NCBI RefSeq assembly: GCF_002878395.1
Contig: NC_061121.1
Coordinates: 17,659,876-17,723,875, forward strand
Length of the DNA: 64,000 bases
Direction of reading: 5' to 3'
DNA from: Capsicum annuum
Lineage: Eukaryota > Streptophyta > Magnoliopsida > Solanales > Solanaceae
Shown here piece by piece: positions 11,729 to 22,700 of this stretch; position 1 is the first letter of the stretch; each line of letters opens with the position of its first letter. The notes under the pieces are model-generated. The model saw only the letters and a list, made by a program, of their open reading frames with translations, ran no database searches and was not told the DNA's origin. Made by a program: the position numbers and the translations under genes.

Positions 11729-13232
11729 ATTATATTTTTTGAATTCTGGTCTAGGCCAAAAATTAGACCTCGGAGGGCCTCTTTGAACTTGCGGGGCCGG
11801 TGGATGATTTTGGATTGCTGGTGCACGCCATTGCGGGTAAGAAGGAGCCCAAGCATATGGTTATGCATTGTAAATAGGATATTGGGGGGATGGAATGAAA
11901 TATAATGGATTTTTTGCATATGTTTGGCGCACACCTCTCCAATTTGGTCGTGAACCTATCACGACAGTTGCTACAGCCTTTTTTCTTTTCTTTCTCCCGA
12001 AACTTCGTGCACCACTTTGAATGGCCTGTGTTGTTTCTTTCAAAGCGGCCTTGCTGATGATATTTCTTGATTTTATTCCATTCTCTACCATTTTTCCAAC
12101 TTTAATAACTTCAGCAAATGTGCTTCCAATTGTAGAAAGTAAGTGATGGAAATAATCTGGTTTTTGTTATTGCAAAAAGATATCAATCATTTCAAATTCC
12201 TTTATCGATGGTCTAACTCTTAAAGCCTGCTCTCTCCATCTGTTAGCATATTCTAGGAAACTTTCAGTCATTTTTTTCTTATGTTGGCAAGCGTAATGCG
12301 ATCTGGCACTATCTCAATGTTATATTGAAATTGTTGAATGAAATCCCGAGCCATGTCATCCCATACGTGCCAACGGGAAATGTCTGGGTCAATGAACCAT
12401 TCAGAAGCTATCCTTGTAAGGCTTTCTCCAAAGTAAGCCATCAATAATTCTTTTTTTCCTCCTGCTCCCCTTAATTGATTGTAAAACTTTTTCAAATGAG
12501 ATACAGGATCGCCGTGTCCTTCGTATTTTTCAAACTTTGGTATTTTGAACCCTATCGGCAAATGGACATCAGGAAACATACACAAATCCTTGTATGAAAC
12601 ACTTTTTGGTCCACCTAATCCTTGCATATTTCTCATACTCTGCTCCAAGCTTCTAACTTTTCTAGCCATCTCCTCTTGTTCCTCATTCTTAGCAATTTTC
12701 TCAATTACGATAGGAGTATCATGTTGATGAACATGATAATGTGGATTTTTGGATTAGAAAGTTATTTCAGGAGGATACAACATATCATGACTTGGTTTCC
12801 CCATATTCTTCGGTATTGTCGGTTGAGTCCTGCAGTAGCTGGTGCTACAGAAGTAAAAAGTGGGTTATTTGTGACAGACGGATTTGGTGGGTGCATGGTA
12901 GAAGTACCAGCAACGCTAGACATATTAGCAAAGGGGCCAAATCTTGGTGGGTAAAATGGATTACTAGTTTGAGCTGGGTCAGAATTTGGATCATTCGAAG
13001 TCGAAAGTCCAGGGATTGAAGAAGGCGAGGCTTGTCTATTCAACCAAGCTTGGTACATCTCCACCATCTGTTGTTTCAATGACTTTATTTCTTCCATTGC
13101 TGCTACTTCCTGCGAAATCAACTGATTTTGCTCTTCTTCACTGTCAGACCCTATACCTCTCCGCGGGTCATTTTTTTTTACCCTTGTATCTGGTGTTATA
13201 TGGATGTGATGCCAGTTTAAACCACAAACCAA
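11729..13232 (-). pseudogene. gag, N-terminal and core capsid region (Ogre/Tat), broken
   Basis: The gag polyprotein builds the virus-like particle. The open piece at 13232-12762 has a charged, coiled-coil-like segment (EEIKSLKQQMVEMYQAW) followed by a Pro/Ser/Asn-rich linker. The piece at 12669-12268 is the retrotransposon gag core, with a PKFEKYEGHGDPVSHLKKFY-type start, a SEWF segment and an IEIVPDRITL segment. The same core order appears in the nested element's gag at 24399-23857. A further piece (12091-11861) continues toward the 609-aa frame below. Stops near 12165 and 11864 and frame changes near 12730-12670 break the reading frame, so no intact gag could be made. Overlapping plus-strand frames are shadows. 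Confidence 0.85.
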
Positions 13233-13828
13233 CCATCAATTACTTTATCTTTCTGTGACCAAGTAACAAATGGGTGAGTGTTATATATTTAACACATTAT
13301 AATGCCACGTTATATGTCATGCTTCTATATGCATTTTCTAACCTATCATAGAAGGCTTTGTGTTTCATCCCGGCTTTTCTAGGCATACTTTTTCAAAAGT
13401 TATGATCGAACCCTTTGGAGGGTTGCCTACGTATCATGCTAAGACATGAATCAGATCTTGCGTAGTTTGGGAAGAATTTAATAAAATGATTATTTTGTCT
13501 CTTTTTTTTCTTTATTGAAGAAAATAAATAAAGTAAATGAAGTAAAATATATGCAATATACATAGAAATAAACAGTCAACTTCATTACATTCCATAATAT
13601 AAATACGATAAAATAACTGACCCAACTCCTAAAATAAAACCTACTAACTGACACCTGAAAACTAAAAGACATAAAATCTAAACAAGAAGTTTTAAAAAAC
13701 TGAAAATGAAAAACTATGACAAAGAAAACAACTATCCATTCAAGGAGACTTCGGCTTGATATGTCCTCCCAAACTCAAGTATATATCCTCCAATGAAGAA
13801 GTGAGTCGCTATGCGAAAGCTGGTACTT
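13233..13828 (-). other. ORF1-gag spacer of the Ogre/Tat element
   Basis: This is the part of the spacer between ORF1 and gag that lies on the low-coordinate side of the nested insertion. It carries a hairpin module at 13403-13470. No gene is seen. The last five bases before 13834 (GCGCC, 13829-13833) are the nested element's target duplication. Confidence 0.6.
13403..13470 (-). promoter_or_regulatory. shared hairpin module, Ogre copy B
   Basis: TGATCGAACC, then GCCTACGTATC, then GAATCAGATCTTGCGTAGTTT: the same order and spacing as the other copies, in the non-coding spacer before gag. Its arms read CTACG/CGTAG. Confidence 0.55.
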
Positions 13829-13833
13829 GCGCC

Positions 13834-16800
13834 TGTTTCGCAAAAATTTTGACTTGTGAGAGTCGCCACTTAATTTTGAAAAAGAATTAAGAAACCTTTA
13901 GAGACTTACTTCAAAACGATTCAAAACAGGAAAATCATTTTAAGTTAGAGATTCTAGATAGCGGTTCCTATTAACGTTTTAGGAAGGTGTTAGGCACCTA
14001 AAACGTCCGCTAACTTGAGGTTATCCGGACTGTTTGAAAACGTCTTTGACTAACTTTGAAAAAGGAAAAATTGACTTTTTTGAAAAGAAAGCGATTTAAG
14101 AAATATTTTGATGTTTATGCAAAATTAGTTTATTATCGACTCGACTAAGGATTTAACTAGGTTCGCAAAGCACATAAGGAAAACAAACATAAAGTACAGG
14201 GAGAAGGGGAGGAAGTAAGGGATTTGAGCCATTGGTCCAAACCAACAAAACCTGTCCTAGTCTAATTGGGCCTTCTACCCATTTCACCTGTCCGATTCTA
14301 GTTTTCAAGCATTTGGCTTGAATCTGGCTCCACCTGTATTATATACAATTTTGGCTTCGTGGCCCAAATGAATGAATAAAGAAATAAACTGAATGGATAA
14401 AAATAGACAAATGAAGGCAACAATGAATAAGTAAATAAAAAAAATGAGACTTTCAAATTTCCTTTGCCGCTTCCAAGATGGGATTTTAATCCATTTCCCT
14501 CCTTTTGACTCCTCGCGTCCGTATGCCATGCGGTGGATTCTCTTTCGAGCTTGACTCAATAGACATAGTAGGCCTTAGTGGCCCATGATGAATATGCACA
14601 AAGGGAAGAGTTTGTGTAGGAATCAAATGATTTCCATGCAAAGGAGGGAAAATAAAACACATTAGTATATAATCAAGCAAAGAAAGAAAAAGGGAAGAAA
14701 GTAAAATAAAGCTAAGGAAGCCTACTAACACATGATCAATCAAAGAGAGGAAAAAATTAAAAGGAAACTATTGAGGGTTTAACTAAAAAGGGCAACGTAC
14801 AGATCTTAAATAATCAACAAACCAGGCAAATTAACAAAGGTTGGTATGCGATTAAACAAAGAAGGAAGAAAATAGAAAGATAACTAATACCTGATTAACT
14901 AAAGAACTAACTAAAGAACAACATGACATGGACCTTAACTAGGCAGTTAGGACATTGTTTTCGAAAATGGCAAAATAGATCCAAAAAAAACATAAAGGCA
15001 AAGCATATGACACCTTCACGATGAATTTGGAATAGTTGTTTATGCACGTAGGGATAAGACGAGCCCCCATTTGAGAAGACCAATGGAAAGACAATAAACA
15101 GTGAAAACTCTTAGTCCAAACAAAGGCTCGTTCTTGGAAAATATCTACACTTAGACTAAGATTTTAACATAAAATTTCCTCAGAGAAATCACACATTCTA
15201 CATCTAATGGCACTCAATCACAACGAAGAATTAATCAACACCTAAAATATGATCTCAAAGACATTCTTAAGCACAAACAGGTGCCTAAAATAGAGGCAGT
15301 GACCATCCTTCATTAACACAATTCAAGACGCAACGCAAATTGCAGAATGCGATGCCATCACACGCACACACACACACACACACACACATATTTTAACATG
15401 CTCATACACATATGGAGCCTTTGAATCTTCATGAAAGAAAACGTTTTTAGTTTTAAAATTCTATACCTTAACAGTGAACACTTCAAACTTCATGAGAGAG
15501 TATTTTGGATATAGGAGAAAAAGAGACTAATGCATAACGTCAAAATAAAGAGAAGATAACCAGTTATAAGAAAGGTTGAGATGATAGACATTTGACTAGA
15601 AGAAAGGAGGAACTATGTAAGAAAATAATCGATCGCGAAGAAAAGAAAACATTGATCACATACAATATTTCAGATTTTAAATACGAGTCAACCTAGGCAA
15701 AAAAAATACCCACAGAATAGAAATGCCATCTTGAGTAATGACATGAAAATCAAAAGGACAACTACAGGCAATAATAAGCTAGCATAGGATTACACAAAGT
15801 TGTATTGAATTCGAACAAAAGTAGCGCAAAAGGAAATTAACAACTTACATTCAAGCTGAACAAAGTAAACATATAATCTCAGGAAAAATAGGCTTTTCAA
15901 AATGAAATGCTAATTTATACGGATGAGGTAGTAAAAAAATCAATATAACAGAACAACCAGCAAATCAAATCTTCTTCGACAAAACAAAAACAAACCAATA
16001 AGGATGACTTCTCGATCAAACAGTCGATTGAAAATCCTATAGCCTTCTAAGGCTTCTGCAAAAAACAGTCCAACAAACAGAGCTACACGAAAATTTCTAC
16101 AACTATGACATAACAAAAAGAAAGAATTAAGGAAGATGGAAACTAAAGGATGGAACATTACCGATTCAACAGTTACGGTAACGACAAACAGTGACAACGA
16201 TCAAAATGACAGATTATTTCAATCCTCCTCCCCGCTTCGAAACACTCAAATAAAATAGTTGTTAAGGAATCCTAGGATTTTCTAGCATATTTTGGACCTC
16301 ATTCATTGTACTTTTGGCATATGAGAAGCCCACAGAGTTTAAGAAGTAGTCTCACTGATGAATCCCCCAACTAGACTATAGCATTAAAGAATGAAACCCC
16401 ATGATATTTAAGTAAATAATAGAACGAACACCAAAGGTGCAAACTTTAGACGACGAACCAATGACCCAAAAAATCATTATTACTCTTAATAAAAATCAGG
16501 GCTAAGCCAATCAACAATATCAAAATAAGCAATAGATTACAAAGCCAGATGGAGATGACAAAGAGCAGCAGCTAAGGCGAAAAATTCTCACAACCAGATA
16601 ATACAACTAACATAGCTTTCACCAAAAACCTACGGCCTTCAAGGCCTTTGCAACAGATGACCCATCCTCATTCAAGACAAACAGATAACTACTTCTACGA
16701 AGAAAGAGGAATGAAGCAGGAAACAACAAAATTAAAGGGACGAGCGTGTGTTTACCTCCTTCGGGGCAGCAAAACGAAACTTCGAGCTCCTTTGGACTTC

Positions 16801-18425
16801 ACCACTACTGAGAAAATCAGTATCGATGCGAAAGCCTCGACTAGACAACTACCTTTCTTAGATCTTTGTCGAAAAAAACTACTATTTTCCTGAAAATCAA
16901 ATAGCTCTTTCCCAAAACCCTTTCTTCTTGACCCAAAAGAAATTTTCTCCTACCTAACTTCCTTGGAAAATTTTGAACCCCCTCTTTCTGCCTCTCAATT
17001 TTCCAACCTGTGATTTTCATAAATTTTTCAATCTCCCTACTTTTTGAGCCTAACCTCTGAAAGAAGAGAAAGACCTTCTCAGAATTTCCAACCCATGATT
17101 TTTGAATCCTAGTTCTCAAAAAAGACCCCCCCAAGCCAGAGCCTCAAAAATCCAACCCCTAAAGCTGTGACCTAATCTGTTCTTATATAGAAGACGAAAA
17201 TTGAGGGGTATCTTAGGGATTTTTTCAGAGGGAATTCAAAGTTCAAAACCCCTAGGATCCCTGGATCGTAACCAATTTGGATTTTCTTCCACAAATCCGA
17301 AACCAGTGGACCAATCAAATGCGGGGAAGACAAAAATGTACCCAAAAACCAATGAAAATTTACCAAATATATACGAATCCGTACGAGTTATCCCAAAATT
17401 TATGAAATTGAACCATTGGACACGACACTTAGGCTATTTTGCTAGAAGCTTCGAGGTTCTTCCTTGTTGTACTATCGCGTGAGGCGCGTGAAGAAGGATA
17501 CAAATGGATTGGTTATGGGCTGTTGGTTGTGAGAATCGGGTTACGTCTTTGCTGATATTAGTTGAGTGCTGGGTCGATTTTGGGGGAGCTGGGTTCGACT
17601 GTTCGCGATTTAGAAGCCAGAAGCGTGTTTGTTATTGTTTGCTAGGTTAGGAGAAGAGATTAGGAGGATTGGACCGGGTCATGATGTTTGGAAGGTGGGC
17701 TGGAGCGTTCTTGTATATTGTTATTATCTTGGGCCGAAATTGTTGGGGTGAGATGTCGGGTTAATTAAGCTAAAGGGGGAAATTGGGCTGAGCGTGTTTA
17801 GGAAGTGGGCCGGGTTAAGATGTGTTGAAAAAAAAAAGAACAAGGGCTGGTGACTTAGTATTGGGCCTGGGTAGGTTAGAATAAATTAGGACTGGAATTA
17901 TTACTTTACAAAATAGCCAACCTAACATGAGACTTGACCCATTTCATCCAATCTTGGCCAATTGAGAATTAGTTAGTCAATTGCCTTGCAATTGTGGCCT
18001 AATTAATTTCAATTATGGCTCAATTCAATAAATTGGCTAAATTAAAACAAGATCCCATGCGAATTATCAACCGTTTAATCCCGAACTTCTTGATTTAATA
18101 AAATTAAATAAGTATTTATCCAAATAAATTATTTTCAGAGTAGATCATATTTAAATCAAGATCTTAATCATTTGAATTTAGTTTCAAAAGTAATCCCTAA
18201 TTAAAATTTGATATTGATAAAAATATTTATTTAAATGACATCATTTATACAATCTCATATATGTAAATACAAAAATATATAATTATCACTTAAATAACAA
18301 ATTTAGCCCTAATACATATTTTAAAATGCATTTATTTGGAAAAAATAATTGTTGCAATTTTATTTGAAAATTAAAGAAAATCGAGATTAAACGTAGTTGG
18401 GGAGGGCAAATATTAGGTGTCAACA
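13834..18425 (-). repeat. 3' LTR of the nested element (4.6 kb)
   Basis: It starts TGTTTCGC and ends GTGTCAACA on the plus strand. It is the fuller of the two LTRs, because it keeps about 680 bp (about 15389-16066) that the partner lacks. It contains a (CA)n tract at 15362-15388. Short open frames at 14305-14743 recur at the equivalent place in the partner LTR (26772-27222) but have no domain. Confidence 0.93.
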
Positions 18426-18440
18426 ATTGCCCCCTCCCTT
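18426..18440 (-). promoter_or_regulatory. polypurine tract of the nested element
   Basis: Immediately before the 3' LTR on the minus strand lies AAAGGGAGGGGGCAAT, a strong polypurine tract. Confidence 0.8.
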
Positions 18441-19517
18441 TGGGTAGGATGGATGCAAGTAATCCTGGGAAAAGAGAGGTTGACGTTCCTAATTTTTGTC
18501 CAACCATAAATTCGAATGTGGAAGAGGTCGGCTTTCGCACGAGTTTTATGGAGTTATGGATGAACCTCGGTATCAAGTTTCCTACATATCTCAGGTTTCA
18601 TGAGAATTCAGTCCACTTGTATTTCATAAAACTTGATTTTAAGCACGATTTTTAAGAAAATTCACCAACTCTCATGGTTTTAGAGTTTTTGGTTAAACCA
18701 AGAAGCTGGGGAATAAAGGAATTTGGGGAAGGTTGAAATGCAGTCGAGTTTTCTACATAGATTCCAGCCTACATATCCCCAAGACTCAGGGAATCAGACT
18801 GCTTGTAGTTCGACTCAATCGGTAGAAAAGATAGTCTTTTATTTCAGACCATCTTTGGGTCAGAATGAGTGACAAGTTGATCGAGTTGCGGAAAAGAGGT
18901 TTGTAACCTCTTAACCATAAATGTGGGATCCTTCACATCCATAGGCAAGAACTTACCTGGACATAATTTCCCAATATCTAAGTGTGTTGCCACTTGAATT
19001 TGAAAGAAAAAGAAGGTTACCCTCGGCATGAGTTTAGAAATATCCTGAAGGTGAAGCTGAAACTAGAATACATTGAAATACCCAAATTCCTTCAAAAAGG
19101 GGCGTGGTTGGATGGTGGTGGTGATCATCCTTTAGCTCGCGTCCAAAGAGTTTGACGTCCCTCTTTAGACTACGTTCCGTTTTGCTGCTAAGAAAGAGTT
19201 CCACGTTGTGCTGCGTCCTTTTTAGAGTTTTCTGCATCATATCTCCACGTGATTTGTTGTCTAAGAAGCGAAGTCATCTTTCCATGTACCTGTTTGGAAT
19301 GAAATAACTGGCAACGATAAAAACTTGTTATATAATTATGAAATTTATCGGTTGAATGTCTTCAAAGTGGGGTGGCCCTTTTGTACACCGGCGACACTTT
19401 ATACAGAACGGTCCCTGCAACCATGTAATCTTGTGCTGGTGTGGCAACCCTTTTGGTTACCTATATCACTTGTTGTATGTTGAATTATAATCTCTCCAGT
19501 TATAGCCGATGATCGAT

Positions 19518-20090
19518 CTATAAATTTTCCTTAAATTGTTAATCTTTGGATAATCTTGCGCATTATTTGATGTTGGATACGAGGCGACTTACAGATATCC
19601 TTTGAATTGCTAGACTCTAGGTAATCCCATATATTATCCAACCTTGGATAAGAGATGGCTTACAGATATGCCTACAATGGCTAGCTTTCAGGTGTTCCTG
19701 CACATCATTCGACCTTGGATACAATATGACTTATAGATATCACTCAAATTGCTAGTCCTTGGGTAATCCTGCACATAATCGATCTTGGATATGACACTGC
19801 TTATAAAGAACCCTTGGACGTATCAATTTGATAATCTTGCATATTCTTCGGTAAGAATTTAGTTGCGACTTATGGATAACCTTTGAACTATCAATTTTTG
19901 GGCAATCTTGCACACTATCCAGTTAGGATGTTGTTGTGGCTTACAGATGACCTACAGGCTATCAACTCATAGGTGATCTTACACACTATCCTATTTCAAA
20001 TAATATGACTTATAGATAATCCCTTAAATTGTTAATTTCCTGGAAATCTTATATATCATTCATCCTTAGATAGCGACTTAAAGGCGTCCC
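19518..20090 (+). repeat. degenerate tandem repeat, about 70-bp unit
   Basis: The phrase CTTAYAGATA... recurs at 19588, 19659, 19730, 19800, 19869, 19940, 20009 and about 20076, spacings of 67-72 bp. Each unit also has GGTAATCYTGCACAT and CCTTGGATA-like segments. It is much more diverged than the adjacent 25-bp array, so it is probably older. Confidence 0.85.
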
Positions 20091-20197
20091 TTCAAATCGT
20101 GTACCCTCATGCATTCATATGCTGATTCATGAAATAATGAGATATCCTCGATGCCAATATTTTTTTCTAGCGTGTTAACAGATATTGAATTTCTTCT

Positions 20198-20900
20198 AGG
20201 GCGATGGTATGAGATGGCCTTTGCGGAAATGATATGTAATGGCCTTTGGGGCGATGATATGGAATAGCCATTGTGGCAATGATATCCAATAGCCCTTGTA
20301 GCAATGATATGTAATAGCAATTGTGGCGATGATTTGCAATAGCCATTGTGGCGATGATATGCACTAGCTATTGTGGCGATGATATGCAATAGCCCTTGTG
20401 GCGCTGATATGCAATAGCCCTTATGGCGCTGATATGCACTAGCCATTGTGGCGATGATATGCAATAGCCCTTGTGGAAATGATATGCAATAGCCATTGTG
20501 GCGATAATATGCAATAGCAATTATGGCGATGATATGCAATAACCATTGTGGCAATGATATGTAATAGCCATTGTGGCGATGTATGCAATAGCCCTTGTGG
20601 CAATGATATTCAATAGCCATTGTGGCGATGAAATGTAATAGTCATTGTGGCGATGATATCAAATAGCCATTGTGGCGATGATTGCAATAGCCATTATGGC
20701 GATGATATGCAATAGCCATTGTGGCGATGATATACAATAGTCATTGTGGAGATGATATGCAATAGCCATTGTGGCAATGATATGCAATAGTCATTGTGGC
20801 GTTGTGGCGATGATATGCAATAGCCATTGTGGCGATGATATGCAATAGCCATTGTGGAGATAATATGCAATAGCCCTTGAGGCAATGCCTTACGGCTATG
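20198..20900 (+). repeat. minisatellite, 25-bp unit
   Basis: About 28 tandem units of roughly GCCATTGTGGCGATGATATGCAATA, with point variation (GCCCTTGTGG, TCATTGTGG). Some units are shortened, for example around 20800. Since 25 is not a multiple of three, the minus-strand open frame (20620-20078) repeats HNGYC/LLHIIAT every 25 residues; this is a by-product of the array. Confidence 0.95.
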
Positions 20901-21841
20901 ATGTGTAATTTTACCTGATTTCATTTGTCAGCGTCCTATTTTCTACATGTACCTGTACTCAAGGTAGACGATTAGTAGACACGAAGTCGCTTTTACTAGC
21001 AACTATTTTTAGGAAAACTTCTAAATACGATATATGTAAAGAGCTTTTATTTGTCGCCTACGATCTCGAGAAATAAGATGGACAAATCAAAAGGTCCTCA
21101 ATAAATGGGTGTTAAACCTATTTTTAGGGCTACCCTAAAATACCGTTCTTGGGTATTAATGCTCTGTGGTGGCTCCCATTTTGCTCGGGAATTTTTGAAA
21201 GAGGCCCACATTTTGTATATTGAACCCTGCATCCACAGAAAAATGATTAGTTTGAATGAAATAACTCCGTGTTGACCTCCTTCGATCCTTGATTTGCTCC
21301 TTTCCATCTCTTGGGCATTCCACCATATCGAAACTTCCACCCTGACACTCCATCCCAAATGATGTCTAGGCAAATACTAAATAAGTGAGTCGTAAGATTT
21401 TTGAAAAATAGTCTTAAATTTTTGAAAATAATTTTGAAAACTTCTGTAAAACTTTAGAAAATCTCCGCCAGTCATGTCATGTACTATCTCAACGAATGTC
21501 TTCCTCGTGGTTTTGACTATATTCGACGGATGATTTCCAAAACTCATGATCATTGCTGGAGGATTTCTTCAAGTACTTCTATCATAACCAAAAATTGAGT
21601 CTACCCAGACTTTGTTACAGTTGGTGGCTTCCAAAGCTTTAACCTCTAGTGCTGGGGAATTTGGAATATGTTCCGGCATTTGGTGGAAATTTTGAGGTCT
21701 TCCTCAAAATTTCTGCCCCAGTTTAAAGTTGTTTGAGATAATACCAATCCAAATGGATCTGAAGTCTTTGATGATCTTCATTCTTTTTGTTGGATGTCAA
21801 TCTTCTCTTGTGAATTTTCGATATTCCTTCTTGAAAACTCT

Positions 21842-21935
21842 GCCCCAGTTTTTCTTTCCTGGGGTTATATGATCGAGCCATTGGGGCGCCTACGTATCCC
21901 ATTGAAGTAGGAATCAGGTCAAACGTAGTTCAGGC
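21842..21935 (-). promoter_or_regulatory. shared hairpin module, nested copy 1 (best preserved)
   Basis: It begins GCCCCAGTTTTTCTTTCCTGGGG, whose CCCCAG/CTGGGG arms could pair around an 11-base loop (21843-21864). Then come GATCGAGCC, CCTACGTATCCC and GAATCAGGTCAAACGTAGTTC, whose CTACGT/ACGTAG arms pair exactly. Confidence 0.65.
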
Positions 21936-21970
21936 CTACGCTAGGGGTATACAAAGAAAAATCTAATGGG

Positions 21971-22036
21971 TTGACCGAAGCCGACATAGGTCGCCTACGT
22001 ATCTCATTCTTGAGAATTCAGGTCATTATGTAGTTC
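21971..22036 (-). promoter_or_regulatory. shared hairpin module, nested copy 2
   Basis: TTGACCGAAGCC, then GCCTACGTATCTC, then GAATTCAGGTCATTATGTAGTTC. The right arm has one substitution. Confidence 0.55.
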
Positions 22037-22071
22037 ATACCTAAGAGGAAAGATAAATTATCCTAAGGGTT

Positions 22072-22136
22072 TGACCGAAGCTGACATAGGCCGCCTACGT
22101 ATCCCTTTCTTGGGAATTCAGGTCAAACGTAGTTTG
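22072..22136 (-). promoter_or_regulatory. shared hairpin module, nested copy 3
   Basis: TTGACCGAAGCT, then GCCTACGTATCCC, then GAATTCAGGTCAAACGTAGTTT. Arms pair exactly. It is separated from copy 2 by about 100 bp, so copies 1-3 form a loose tandem series of about 100 bp. Confidence 0.6.
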
Positions 22137-22700
22137 TACATAGAGGGAAAGGATTCTAGGTGATTACACATCATAAAATTGATACTATTATAAAGGAGAT
22201 TACAAATAAGCCAAGAAATAAAAACTATAACATCTTTCAAGCATGATATATCTTTACCGCATCAAAATAGATTGGTTTGGTCCACTCTTGACCATCCATC
22301 TCGGGTAGTATTAGGGCTCCTCTAGGTTGGGCTTCTTTTGATTTTTACATTTCTCTGTATCTACTACTAACTGCTCCTCATCACCTTTTCTGTTCATCAT
22401 TATTTCCTTCGCCTTGTTCGCCTTACCCTTGACGTGACATAACATTGATAGGTTTTTTAAATTACTGCGACCAAAACAAACCATGCTAGATAATCATATT
22501 TAAAAAGTAACTTCTTAAATAAAGGGAGGCCTTTTGTAAAATAAATAAAAACTATGGCTTATGACCCACACAAATGTGGGCCCATGCCTTTTTGAAAGTT
22601 GTAGAACACGAAACAAAAATTTGAGACATAAAAGGGTGGATAACGGAGCCTCCTCTGGATCATCACCAATTTTAAAAACTATTAGTAATTTTCATTTCAT

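Larger units (their letters stand above)
18441..22700 (-). other. long 3' UTR of the nested element, no pol
   Basis: About 4.3 kb of non-coding DNA occupies the place where pol would lie. It contains the 25-bp array (20198-20900), the approximately 70-bp array (19518-20090), three good hairpin modules (21842-22136) and two degenerate ones (18565-18640, 18745-18810). I searched the supplied minus-strand translations for RT (YxDD), integrase and protease motifs and saw none. Confidence 0.75.

Noticed and set aside
14305..14743. Open frames present in both nested-element LTRs (also 26772-27222)
   Set aside because: Conserved only because the LTRs are duplicates; no domain, and in a non-coding LTR.
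20078..20924. Repetitive open frames (HNGYC/LLHIIAT) and a CRISPR-like look
   Set aside because: The 25-bp units are contiguous without unique spacers and the genome is plant nuclear. It is a minisatellite, and the frame is an accident of a 25-bp period.
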